Shown: positions 1-6,331 of the stretch, in pieces | Layout: the number at the start of each line of letters is the position of its first letter | Position numbering within the stretch: the first letter of the stretch is position 1 | Source of the DNA: Cyanobacteria bacterium Co-bin13 | Lineage (GTDB): Bacteria > Cyanobacteriota > Cyanobacteriia > Phormidesmidales > Phormidesmidaceae | Length of the DNA: 8,157 bases | Assembly (NCBI GenBank): GCA_014534385.1 | Contig: JACVRP010000157.1 | Span: 1-8,157, forward strand | Direction of reading: 5' to 3' | Position numbers and translations under genes: made by a program | Notes under the pieces: generated by a model | The model's input: only the letters and a program-made list of their open reading frames with translations | Database searches by the model: none | Told to the model about the DNA's origin: nothing

Positions 1-2
1 AC

Positions 3-80
3 CCCAGCAACGGATTTATAGAGGTATACTTTTGCCAGCTTAGCTCTGAAAATCCAGCTGAAGACCGCTCAAGCGTTTGA
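3..80 (+). CDS. Possible 3' end of an upstream gene (partial, unrecognised)
   Basis: A frame open from the window edge ends with TGA at 78-80. It would encode about 25 residues, containing NGFIEVYFCQLSSENP and ending DRSSV. I do not recognise the protein. An open stretch this short arises often by chance, and the opposite strand is also open over part of this region, so the call is weak. If real, its stop lies 113 bp before the PIN/TRAM start, and the first hairpin of the leader (66-75) would overlap its last codons. Confidence 0.2.
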   Translation, partial: PSNGFIEVYFCQLSSENPAEDRSSV

Positions 81-171
81 CCAGGGTAGATTACCCACCG
101 GCAACCGCGATTGGGCAATCGGTCTCCGGAGTACACTGGAGAGGGGCCTAAGCTCCCACTCCCTGGAGACC
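66..171 (+). promoter_or_regulatory. Hairpin-rich leader upstream of the PIN/TRAM gene
   Basis: Four inverted repeats follow one another here: CGCT/AGCG (66-75), GGGTA/TACCC (84-96), CGATTG/CAATCG (108-121) and a long stem at 121-171. The last pairs GGTCTCC (121-127) with GGAGACC (165-171) and, after a two-base bulge, GGAGT (128-132) with ACTCC (158-162); an inner GGAG/CTCC can extend it. A TATACT at 25-30 resembles a -10 box but has no good -35. The start codon lies 22 nt after the last stem and has no clear Shine-Dalgarno sequence. A structured 5' leader is my inference. No run of T follows the stems, so a classical terminator is not indicated. Confidence 0.35.
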
Positions 172-193
172 ATCGCCTGAACGGCTGCTCATC

Positions 194-1273
194 ATGCTGG
201 ACACACTTATTGTATTTTCTTTCATCCTGGCAGGGGCAGGAATTGGCTTTTACAGCGTTGACCTGCTGCCAGAGCGAATCTTGCAGCAAGTTACTAACCT
301 GGAGGGCCTAAGTGCAGTCACGGCAGGCTTTGGCGCACTGATCGGGACAGGGCTAGGGCTGGTCATGCAAACCAGCTACCGCCGCTTAGAACGTCAGATT
401 AAAGAGCTGCCCCCAGAGCGTCTACTGACTCGCGCCGTAGGGCTGGTGCTGGGCCTGCTGATTGCCAATCTGATGCTGGCACCTCTGTTCCTGCTGCCCA
501 TCCCCCAAGAATTTGGCTTTATCAAGCCAATGACAGCAGTTCTCGGCAGCGTTTTGTTTGCCGTGTCGGGCATGAATCTGGCCGATACCCACGGTCGCTC
601 TCTGCTGCGGCTCATCAACCCCAACAGCATGGAGTCAATGCTGCTGGCTGAGGGCACCCTCAAACCGTCAAAGACCAAAGTGCTGGACACGAGCTGCATT
701 ATTGACGGGCGAATTGAGGGGCTGCTAGAAACCGGATTTTTGGAGGGGCAAATTTTGGTGCCCCAGTTTGTTTTACAGGAGCTGCAGCAGGTTGCCGATG
801 CCTCTAACGATCAGAAGCGCACGCGGGGCCGACGAGGCTTAGATATTCTCAATCGAATTCGTGAAGCCTACCCAAATCGAGTGCTGATTAACTCTGAAGA
901 TTACGAGGACATCTCAACAGTGGATGCCAAGCTGGTTAAGCTGGCCCAGGAACTTAATGCCACCCTGCTCACCAACGACTACAACCTCAACAAAGTCGCC
1001 AGCTTTCAGGAAGTTCAGGTGCTTAACATTAATGACCTGTCCCAGGCCATTCGCCCCTCTTACCTGCCCGGCGACGACATCGATCTCAAAATTGTCAAAG
1101 AAGGCAAGGAACCTGCCCAGGGCATCGGCTACCTAAATGACGGCACGATGGTCGTGGTTGAAGAAGGCAGAGACTACATCGGTGAGGAAGTGGGTGTAGT
1201 TGTCACCGGATCGCTGCAAACTTCGGCTGGGCGCATGATTTTTGCCCGGCCTAAGACCTCCATTGTGGCTTAA
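194..1273 (+). CDS. Membrane PIN/TRAM-domain protein (YacL-like putative RNase)
   Basis: This 359-residue protein begins with about four hydrophobic membrane segments (roughly residues 3-22, 42-60, 80-101 and 113-130). A PIN domain follows (about 163-280), then a TRAM domain (about 290-350). The PIN acidic residues expected to hold divalent metal are visible: D165 in VLDTS, E196 in LQEL, D244 in TVDAKL and D262 in TNDYN. The order membrane-PIN-TRAM is that of Bacillus YacL and its widespread cyanobacterial relatives. PIN domains are usually metal-dependent ribonucleases and TRAM domains bind RNA, so a membrane-tethered RNase is the likely role, though the substrate is not known. ATG 194 is the first start codon after an in-frame stop at 149, and lacks a strong ribosome-binding site. 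The family and domain calls are firm; the activity is inferred. Confidence 0.93.
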   Translation: MLDTLIVFSFILAGAGIGFYSVDLLPERILQQVTNLEGLSAVTAGFGALIGTGLGLVMQTSYRRLERQIKELPPERLLTRAVGLVLGLLIANLMLAPLFLLPIPQEFGFIKPMTAVLGSVLFAVSGMNLADTHGRSLLRLINPNSMESMLLAEGTLKPSKTKVLDTSCIIDGRIEGLLETGFLEGQILVPQFVLQELQQVADASNDQKRTRGRRGLDILNRIREAYPNRVLINSEDYEDISTVDAKLVKLAQELNATLLTNDYNLNKVASFQEVQVLNINDLSQAIRPSYLPGDDIDLKIVKEGKEPAQGIGYLNDGTMVVVEEGRDYIGEEVGVVVTGSLQTSAGRMIFARPKTSIVA

Positions 1274-1290
1274 GAGCGACCTCAGTACAT

Positions 1291-1307
1291 CCTTCGTTCT
1301 TAGAAGG
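1291..1307 (+). terminator. Weak candidate terminator after the PIN/TRAM gene
   Basis: CCTTC (1291-1295) pairs with GAAGG (1303-1307) around a 7-nt loop, 17 bp after the PIN/TRAM stop. There is no adjacent T tract; the nearest T-rich run (ATTTTTCC) starts about 24 bp later. This is a weak stem, so it is only a possible termination or processing site. Confidence 0.2.
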
Positions 1308-1479
1308 AATTCATGACAGAAACCTAGTTTATTTTTCCCTACCATAGCTTTATCTCAATCGCCCTTTAAAGCGACTTATCTCATCTACAACAGCGGCCAA
1401 ACTCGGCGCTTATTGCCTGCTGCTTGCTCCCTTTAAAGCCCTCTATCAAGTGGACGATGGCGTTCAATATCGGGTGTGC

Positions 1480-1505
1480 GACCGTGAAGCTGTATTTTTA
1501 CGGTC
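1480..1505 (+). promoter_or_regulatory. Hairpin directly before the hemerythrin gene's ribosome-binding site
   Basis: GACCGT (1480-1485) and ACGGTC (1500-1505) form a perfect 6-bp stem with a 14-nt loop containing TATTTTT. The Shine-Dalgarno-like GAGGAAGAG begins at 1511, only 5 nt after the stem, so the structure could affect ribosome access or mRNA stability. The pairing is seen in the sequence; the function is inferred. Confidence 0.3.
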
Positions 1506-1525
1506 CTACTGAGGAAGAGCTAAGC

Positions 1526-2566
1526 ATGGTCACCACATTAACGGATGCCAAACGCACTGCGATCGCAGAGAAGCTAGCCGGTATGCGGGCTACTCAAAAC
1601 CTCATCATTAACAATGAGCGTCAGTTCCTGCAAGACTGTCGAGATGAGAAGGTGCGCAGCCGCATTCACGACATGCTGGAGGACGATGAAAAAAACCTGA
1701 AAATCCTGGAAACCAGCATCATTCAGTACGGTATTCAGAGCGAACCCAAGGAAACCGTCAAACAACTGGTTCAGCAGGTAGAGCAATCGATGGGCAGCTC
1801 TGACCTAAGCCTTTACGAAAAGCTAGCTCAGCATGAGCTGCTGAAGCATGGACAGGTCATGACAGGCCTGCTAATTCATAAAGCTGGGCAGGTCGTTGGG
1901 GCCGATATTGAAGCTGCGATCGCACCCCTCAACACCGTTAACTTCGAGAACCGGGCGCACCAGGAACAGCTCAAGGGCCTGCTGGAGTATGTTGGCACCC
2001 AGGAACTAACCGGACAAGAACCCGACCAGAGCATTTGGGGCCGCATGCAGGATGCGATGGCAGCAATGACAGGCGTTTTGGGCAGTGCTAAGACTCAGAC
2101 ATCTGACAACGAAGACGCCGACATCATGAGCCTGATCTTTATGGATCACCAAAAGGCCAAGACGCTGATGCGGGAGATCAAAAATGCTTCTGACAGCCAA
2201 AAGAGCGAGGAGTACTTCGGACAACTCTACAAAGATCTGATTGTTCATTCCAAAGCCGAAGAGCAAGCAGTCTATCCCCAGGTTCGCTCTTTTTACGGTG
2301 AGGGCGACACTCAAGATTTGTATGACGAGCAGGCTGAGATGGAGTCTGTGCTGAACCAGATGAAGTCCCTCAGCCCGCAGTCGGATGAGTTTCATGCCTG
2401 CCTGCAGCAGCTGCGAGACATGGTGGGCCACCACACCAGCCAAGAGGAAAATGAGGTCTTCCCCGCTATGCGGAAGAATATGAGCCCTGAGCAGCGTGAA
2501 CAGATGGGCGCTCAGTTTAAGGAAGCTAAAAAGCAGCTCCAGACTGAAATGGCCTCTCAAATGTAG
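1526..2566 (+). CDS. Ferritin-like / hemerythrin HHE domain protein
   Basis: This is a 346-residue, almost wholly helical, acidic protein. The N-terminal half (about 1-160) looks like a ferritin-like helical bundle, with repeated Glu/His-bearing helices such as EKLAQHELLKHGQ (98-110) and ENRAHQEQL. The C-terminal half (about 197-335) is a hemerythrin HHE domain. Candidate diiron ligands are H208 (FMDHQK), H241 and E245 (VHSKAEEQ), and H302/H303 with E307 before ENEVFPAM. Hemerythrin-like domains bind O2 or act in iron, NO or oxidative-stress handling; the specific job here is unknown. There is no signal peptide, so it is probably cytoplasmic. The frame stays open upstream to an ATG at 1424, but ATG 1526 has GAGGAAGAG at good spacing, and the extra 34 residues look non-coding. 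Spacers on both sides suggest a single-gene transcript. Confidence 0.85.
   Translation: MVTTLTDAKRTAIAEKLAGMRATQNLIINNERQFLQDCRDEKVRSRIHDMLEDDEKNLKILETSIIQYGIQSEPKETVKQLVQQVEQSMGSSDLSLYEKLAQHELLKHGQVMTGLLIHKAGQVVGADIEAAIAPLNTVNFENRAHQEQLKGLLEYVGTQELTGQEPDQSIWGRMQDAMAAMTGVLGSAKTQTSDNEDADIMSLIFMDHQKAKTLMREIKNASDSQKSEEYFGQLYKDLIVHSKAEEQAVYPQVRSFYGEGDTQDLYDEQAEMESVLNQMKSLSPQSDEFHACLQQLRDMVGHHTSQEENEVFPAMRKNMSPEQREQMGAQFKEAKKQLQTEMASQM
1559..1566. repeat. HIP1 octamer GCGATCGC (one of six in the window)
   Basis: GCGATCGC is the highly iterated palindrome typical of many cyanobacterial genomes. Copies are seen at 1559-1566, 1916-1923, 3998-4005, 6203-6210, 6446-6453 and 7428-7435, all inside genes. 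About 0.1 would be expected by chance in random sequence of this length. This is the main taxonomic pointer in the window. Confidence 0.9.
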
Positions 2567-2578
2567 TCATAGCTCCTG

Positions 2579-2680
2579 ATACCAATTCTTTTTCAAGCTG
2601 CGCTAAACCTTGACCTGGGTGTAGCCTCCTACACCCCTATCAAACACTCCGTTTAGCGCAGATTCAAATCAAATTGGCAT
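2579..2680. mobile_element. MITE-like inverted-repeat element (no coding capacity)
   Basis: Two 30-bp arms, 2579-2608 and 2651-2680 (the second read as reverse complement), match at 24 of 30 positions. They include a perfect CCAATT block near the outer end and a perfect 11-bp inner block, CTGCGCTAAAC/GTTTAGCGCAG. Between them lies a second perfect hairpin, GGGTGTAG (2617-2624) with CTACACCC (2629-2636) and a 4-nt loop. The element begins 12 bp after the hemerythrin stop. Long terminal inverted repeats, about 100 bp of length and no reading frame fit a miniature inverted-repeat transposable element or a related intergenic repeat. No clear target-site duplication is visible at the edges. It could also act as a transcription terminator or mRNA-stabilising structure for the upstream gene. 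Confidence 0.6.
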
Positions 2681-2726
2681 GAGATAACCGTTAGCTCAAG
2701 CAGCCTATTAATCCTTTGCAGGTGAT

Positions 2727-2764
2727 CTTGATCAGGGCATGGTCTTGCCCTGATCAAGCCTTTT
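2727..2764 (+). terminator. Perfect 13-bp stem-loop with short T run
   Basis: CTTGATCAGGGCA (2727-2739) pairs perfectly with TGCCCTGATCAAG (2746-2758) around a 6-nt loop, followed by CC and TTTT (2761-2764). This is the best Rho-independent terminator candidate in the window and would end the hemerythrin transcript. It lies only 37 bp before the SDR start codon, which leaves little room for an SDR promoter. A leader hairpin or attenuator for the SDR gene is therefore an alternative. Confidence 0.5.
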
Positions 2765-2801
2765 GAGAATGGTTTCAGGCAATTTTACTTAGAAATTCAT
2801 C

Positions 2802-3665
2802 ATGACTATAACCTCCGACCAAATTCCTCCCCAGAGCCAAAACAAAATGCCAGCGTCTGAGGCAGAAATGACGCCCAGACCCGAATATGATGACCCCAAC
2901 TATAAGGGCAGCGGCAAGCTGCAGGACAAAGTCGCATTGATTACCGGAGGCGACAGCGGTATTGGCCGAGCGGTTGCGGTTTTTTATGCCAAAGAAGGGG
3001 CCGATGTTGCGATTGTTTATTTGAACGAACATCAGGATGCCGAGGAGACTAAACAGGCAGTTGAATCCTATGGTCGCCGCTGTGTGCTGATTCCAGGCGA
3101 TATTCGCGGCGAAAAATTCTGTCAAGAAGCCGTACAGCAAACGGTTCAGGAACTCGGCAAGCTAGACATTCTCGTCAACAATGCAGGCGTCCAGTACTTA
3201 GAAACCAGCATCGAGGAAATTGATGCAGCCCAGCTTGGCGAAACCTTTGCCACCAATATTTTCGCCATGTTCTATTTCACTAAAGCTGCTGTGCCCCACA
3301 TGCAGCCGGGCAGCTCGATTATCAACACCACCTCGATCAACGCTTACAAAGGCAACCCCAAGCTCCTGAGCTATTCAACCACCAAGGGCGCAATCTTGGC
3401 CTTTACCCGCTCCATTGCCCAGCCGCTGCTCGAAAAAGGTATTCGGGTTAATGGTGTAGCCCCCGGCCCGATTTGGACGCCCTTTATCCCTGGCTCTTTC
3501 CCAGAGGAGCAGGTGGAGTCCTTTGGTCAGCAGGTGCCAATGAAGCGCCCAGGGCAACCCCGCGAAGTTGCCCCCTCGTTTGTGTTCCTGGCTTCCGAGG
3601 CCGATTCCTCCTATATCGCAGGTCAGGTGCTGCACCCGAACGGTGGGGTCGTCGTCAACGCGTAG
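2802..3665 (+). CDS. SDR family oxidoreductase (YghA / general stress protein 39 group)
   Basis: This 287-residue protein is a classical short-chain dehydrogenase/reductase. Its N-terminal tail of about 40 residues (EMTPRPEYDDPNYKGSGKL) is typical of the E. coli YghA / B. subtilis YdaD group, often annotated as glucose or ribitol dehydrogenase. The cofactor motif TGGDSGIG lies at 48-55 and NNAG at 126-129. The catalytic tetrad appears as N152, S178, Y191 and K195 (YSTTK), followed by the PGPIWT segment. The family carries out NAD(P)-dependent reduction or oxidation of aldehydes and alcohols, and some members are general stress proteins; the exact substrate cannot be read from sequence. It is cytosolic and complete. 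ATG 2802 has no strong Shine-Dalgarno sequence, but the tail from this start matches the family, which supports it. Confidence 0.93.
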   Translation: MTITSDQIPPQSQNKMPASEAEMTPRPEYDDPNYKGSGKLQDKVALITGGDSGIGRAVAVFYAKEGADVAIVYLNEHQDAEETKQAVESYGRRCVLIPGDIRGEKFCQEAVQQTVQELGKLDILVNNAGVQYLETSIEEIDAAQLGETFATNIFAMFYFTKAAVPHMQPGSSIINTTSINAYKGNPKLLSYSTTKGAILAFTRSIAQPLLEKGIRVNGVAPGPIWTPFIPGSFPEEQVESFGQQVPMKRPGQPREVAPSFVFLASEADSSYIAGQVLHPNGGVVVNA

Positions 3666-3683
3666 TCCCAGTTTTGGGGGCTT

Positions 3684-3716
3684 AGTTTTGGGGCGCAGGT
3701 CTCTGCGCCCCAAACT
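3684..3716 (+). terminator. GC-rich stem-loop after the SDR gene (REP-like)
   Basis: AGTTTTGGGGCGCA (3684-3697) pairs with TGCGCCCCAAACT (3704-3716) around a 6-nt loop, with a single bulged T. It begins 18 bp after the SDR stop. No T tract follows, so it is either a terminator that does not rely on a U run, an mRNA 3'-end protector, or a REP-like palindrome. Related GGGGCGC sequences recur at 7051-7072 and 8098-8107. Confidence 0.4.
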
Positions 3717-3786
3717 GCTATCACTATTGACTAAAGACTTTTACTAGGTAGGGTTAATATGAACTCACTGCCAGAGGGTCTTGTCT

Positions 3787-4842
3787 ATGGTCAACCTGCC
3801 GCCTGAGTCCGGAGAAACGCCGAGAGATCGCATCGGATCCAACAGCTCGACTACCCCACCGCTCAATTTTGATGAGTTTATTGCTGTGATTGTCGCCTTC
3901 TTGGCACTGGGCAGCATATTGCTCTGGGGGTTGACTCGACCAGGCCTGCAAACCATTGGCCTATTTAATCTTGGCGATCCGGCGGCAGCCCCGTTGGGCG
4001 ATCGCACTCGCCCGGAGGTAGCTCCCGTCCCAGGCGATCCTGCGGACTTAGAGGCGGAGCGGCTGCGACGAGACAGGGTTCCAGAAACCGTTCGCCCAGG
4101 CGTTGGGGCAGCGCCGCTAGAAGACCCTGCTGCAGCCGGTGGCTTCTTTGGCCCCTTCTTTGCTCCTCGGCCCACCCCAGAAGTGGCAGCAGCCCCAACG
4201 ACCGCCGACCCAATCCCGGCAGCCCCAGACACGACTGCCCCGCCGCCTCTAGATATTTCCGACGTGCCGCCCAACCATTGGGCTTACCCCTTCATTGTTC
4301 GGCTCTTTGAAGCTGGCTATTTACCCGATTTCCCAGAGGGGCAGTTTCAGCCCGATCGAGAGCTGACGCGGGCCGAACTCGCAGCGCTTCTAAACGAATC
4401 GCTGATCACGTCTCAAGCTCCTGGCAGTGCTCAGTTTACCGACGTTGCCCCCGACTATTGGGCCGCGGAGGCGATTCAACAGGCAGTGGCCGCCAACTAC
4501 ATGCGGGGATTTCCAGAGGGAGACTTTCAGCCTGATCAGCTGGTGCCGAGATCGCAAGTCCTGGTGACGCTAGTGAGCGGGTTGGCAATACCAGAGTCGC
4601 CCTACACCCAGGAGGTGTTGAGCCGATTTCCAGACAATGTCGAGCTGCCCGATTGGGCCAGGGGTAAAGTTGCTGCAGCGGCGGTAGCCGGGCTGGTCGT
4701 CAACCATCCCAACCCTGAACTGCTAAGGCCAGAACAGCCCGCCACCCGCGCAGAAATTGTGGCCATGCTGTACCAGGCGCTGGCAGCGCGGGGTGCGGTA
4801 GAAAGAATCGAGTCCCCCTACGTGATTCCGCCGCTCCGGTAG
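3787..4842 (+). CDS. S-layer homology (SLH) domain protein with N-terminal membrane anchor
   Basis: The protein has 351 residues. A polar head of about 27 residues precedes one membrane segment (about 28-50, FIAVIVAFLALGSILLWGL). Next comes a Pro/Ala-rich linker (about 62-155), then three SLH repeats at about 157-203, 216-263 and 278-335. Repeat hallmarks are NHWAYPFI, GYLPDFPEGQFQPD and LTRAELA in the first, and TDVAPDYWA and GFPEGDFQPD in the second. The third is degenerate but keeps ATRAEIV. SLH domains bind peptidoglycan or its secondary polymers, so the protein probably tethers the inner membrane to the cell wall across the periplasm. There is no porin barrel, unlike the large cyanobacterial SLH porins. 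ATG 3787 has AGAGGG at 3773-3778; the in-frame TTG at 3781 is too close to that site. The precise role is unknown. Confidence 0.88.
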   Translation: MVNLPPESGETPRDRIGSNSSTTPPLNFDEFIAVIVAFLALGSILLWGLTRPGLQTIGLFNLGDPAAAPLGDRTRPEVAPVPGDPADLEAERLRRDRVPETVRPGVGAAPLEDPAAAGGFFGPFFAPRPTPEVAAAPTTADPIPAAPDTTAPPPLDISDVPPNHWAYPFIVRLFEAGYLPDFPEGQFQPDRELTRAELAALLNESLITSQAPGSAQFTDVAPDYWAAEAIQQAVAANYMRGFPEGDFQPDQLVPRSQVLVTLVSGLAIPESPYTQEVLSRFPDNVELPDWARGKVAAAAVAGLVVNHPNPELLRPEQPATRAEIVAMLYQALAARGAVERIESPYVIPPLR

Positions 4843-4925
4843 CTGCGCCAAGAACACATCGCTATTCCATCTCTAGGGCAAAGGCTAAACAGCAAAAGTA
4901 GCCAAGCCTCCGCGCCCTGTCTTTC

Positions 4926-4989
4926 CGGAGATCATCCCGCTGAAGGCGGAGATCCAAAAAGGTAAGGGTTCTCCTAAGGTAAGAGAACC
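4926..4989 (+). promoter_or_regulatory. Direct repeats and hairpin in the glycosidase upstream region
   Basis: CGGAGATC occurs at 4926-4933 and again at 4947-4954, exactly 21 bp apart, or two helical turns. CCGC/GCGG (4937-4949) can form a small stem between them. Just downstream, GGTTCTC (4967-4973) and GAGAACC (4983-4989) form a perfect 7-bp hairpin. The octamer AAGGTAAG is repeated at 4959-4966 and 4976-4983. This arrangement suggests an operator or a leader structure, but no known regulator site is recognised. Confidence 0.3.
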
Positions 4990-5003
4990 GCCTTTGGGAG
5001 ACT

Positions 5004-6254
5004 ATGGTGAAACGCTTACGCTATTGCTTGCTGGCAGCTCTGGTCATAGGGCTGGTGCTGGTGCCGAGTTGGGTTAGTGCTAGGGTGCCAGCAGGCTCAG
5101 TGCCGCTGGCCTATGCTCGGGGCGACAGCGAGATTCGCGGCGTTTGGATAACAAATGTAGACAGCGATGTGCTGTTCTCCAGACAGGGGCTAGAACTGGC
5201 CGTAGATCGGCTCGCTGCCTCAAACTTCAACACCCTCTACCCTGCCGTGTGGAGCTGGGGCTATACGCTGTTTCCCAGCGCTGTTGCCACCCGTGAGATT
5301 GGCTACAAGCAGGGCATTTATCCTGACCTGGAAGACCAGGGGCGCAATGAGGCGCTAGAGGCTGCCCAGGGCAACCGCGACCTATTGCAGGAGTTGGTGG
5401 GCTTAGCCCGCACCCGTAACCTCAGCGTCATTCCCTGGTTTGAGTTCAGCTTTATGGCTCCGGCCAACTCTCCCCTGGCCCAGCGCCACCCGGATTGGCT
5501 GACTCAAAAACGGGGCAGTTCACCCCAGGCCAAGCTCTATCAGGAGGGCCGCCATACACGCGTCTGGCTCAGCCCGTTCCATCCCCAGGTGCAGCAGTTT
5601 ATCTTGGACTTGGTCGCGGAGCTAATGGCCAATTACGATGTCGATGGCCTACAGCTCGACGACCACTTTGGCCTGCCCGTCGAGTTTGGCTACGACCCCT
5701 ACACCGTGGCACTCTACCAGCGAGAACACGGGGGCCGCACACCTCCAGCCAATCCCCAAGACCCAGAATGGATGCGCTGGCGGGCAGACAAGATTAGCCG
5801 CTTCCTGGAGCGGGTGTTTCGAGTCGTTAAAACCCATCGGCCCAATGCCGTTATCTCCGTTTCGCCCAATCCGGCTCGCTTTGCCTACAGCCGCTACCTA
5901 CAGGACTGGCCCCGTTGGGAACAGGAGGGCTACGTAGAGGAACTGATCGTGCAGGTGTACCGAGACAGCCTTGGCAGCTTCAATGCCGTTTTGCAGGAGC
6001 CTGAGATCGTGCGGGCGCGAGGCCATATTCCTACTGCAGTCGGCATTCTCACTGGGCTTAAAAATGCTCCTGTGCCGATCAACCTGATCAGCCAAAAAGT
6101 TCGCTCTGCGCGAGATCGGGGCTATGCGGGCGTTTCTTTCTTTTTCTACGACACGCTGTGGAATGCGGCAGGGGAAACGCCTGAGGCGAGGCAGGCGGCG
6201 GTGCGATCGCTCTTTCCTTCGCCCCGGCGGCGGGCTTCGATTGTCTCTGGGTGA
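5004..6254 (+). CDS. Secreted glycoside hydrolase-like 10 (GHL10/DUF187) family protein
   Basis: The protein has 416 residues. A signal peptide is clear: basic residues at 3-6, a hydrophobic core at about 8-20 and a likely cleavage after A26 (SWVSA). The rest is one (beta/alpha)8-type GHL10 domain. Visible family landmarks are EIRGVWITNVDSDVL (43-57), the NFNTLYPAVWSWG block (75-86), VIPWFEFSF (142-150), DVDGLQLDDHFG (212-223, with D219/D220 as likely active-site acids) and ISVSPNPARF (284-293). Relatives include B. subtilis YngK and E. coli DigH (YddW), the latter acting on denuded peptidoglycan glycan strands. Automatic annotation often calls it glycoside hydrolase family 10, although it is not a true GH10 xylanase. 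A periplasmic glycosidase acting on wall or envelope polysaccharide is the likely role; the substrate is inferred. GGGAG at 4996-5000 lies just before ATG 5004. Confidence 0.9.
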   Translation: MVKRLRYCLLAALVIGLVLVPSWVSARVPAGSVPLAYARGDSEIRGVWITNVDSDVLFSRQGLELAVDRLAASNFNTLYPAVWSWGYTLFPSAVATREIGYKQGIYPDLEDQGRNEALEAAQGNRDLLQELVGLARTRNLSVIPWFEFSFMAPANSPLAQRHPDWLTQKRGSSPQAKLYQEGRHTRVWLSPFHPQVQQFILDLVAELMANYDVDGLQLDDHFGLPVEFGYDPYTVALYQREHGGRTPPANPQDPEWMRWRADKISRFLERVFRVVKTHRPNAVISVSPNPARFAYSRYLQDWPRWEQEGYVEELIVQVYRDSLGSFNAVLQEPEIVRARGHIPTAVGILTGLKNAPVPINLISQKVRSARDRGYAGVSFFFYDTLWNAAGETPEARQAAVRSLFPSPRRRASIVSG

Positions 6255-6262
6255 GGAGACGC

Positions 6263-6303
6263 GGGCGCGGGAGTGGGAGCGGGGGGGGCAAGGGAGCGGG
6301 GGG
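6263..6303 (+). repeat. G-rich tract with G-quadruplex potential between convergent genes
   Basis: Six runs of three or more G follow one another with 3-nt spacers: 6263-6265, 6269-6271, 6275-6277, 6281-6288, 6292-6294 and 6298-6303. This exceeds the usual four-run quadruplex pattern. It lies between the glycosidase stop (6252-6254) and the end of the minus-strand gene at 6332. No conventional hairpin terminator is seen for either gene here. G-rich GGGAG-type tracts are also common intergenic low-complexity sequence in cyanobacteria. Confidence 0.55.
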
Positions 6304-6331
6304 TTTGAGGTGGCTCTGGTGTTCTGCTTTC

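Noticed and set aside
1..193. tRNA or known cyanobacterial small RNA in the leader region
   Set aside because: No cloverleaf, T-loop motif, or recognised Yfr, 6S, SRP, tmRNA or RNase P signature is visible.
1424..1525. Longer N-terminus for the hemerythrin protein from ATG 1424
   Set aside because: The added residues do not fit the family, and the good ribosome-binding site is next to ATG 1526.
2006..2560. 184-codon open frame on the minus strand, antisense to the hemerythrin gene
   Set aside because: It is the mirror of a well-supported coding frame; its Leu/His-rich translation has no domain features.
3727..3760. TTGACT with TTAATAT as a promoter for the SLH gene
   Set aside because: The -35-like box is good, but the spacing to the AT-rich box is over 20 bp and no proper -10 lies at 16-18 bp.
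3781..3786. TTG start for the SLH protein
   Set aside because: It is only about 2 nt from AGAGGG, while ATG 3787 has normal spacing.
3765..4274. 169-codon minus-strand open frame opposite the SLH gene
   Set aside because: The low-complexity Gly/Ala/Ser/Arg translation is what a Pro/Ala-rich coding linker gives when read backwards.
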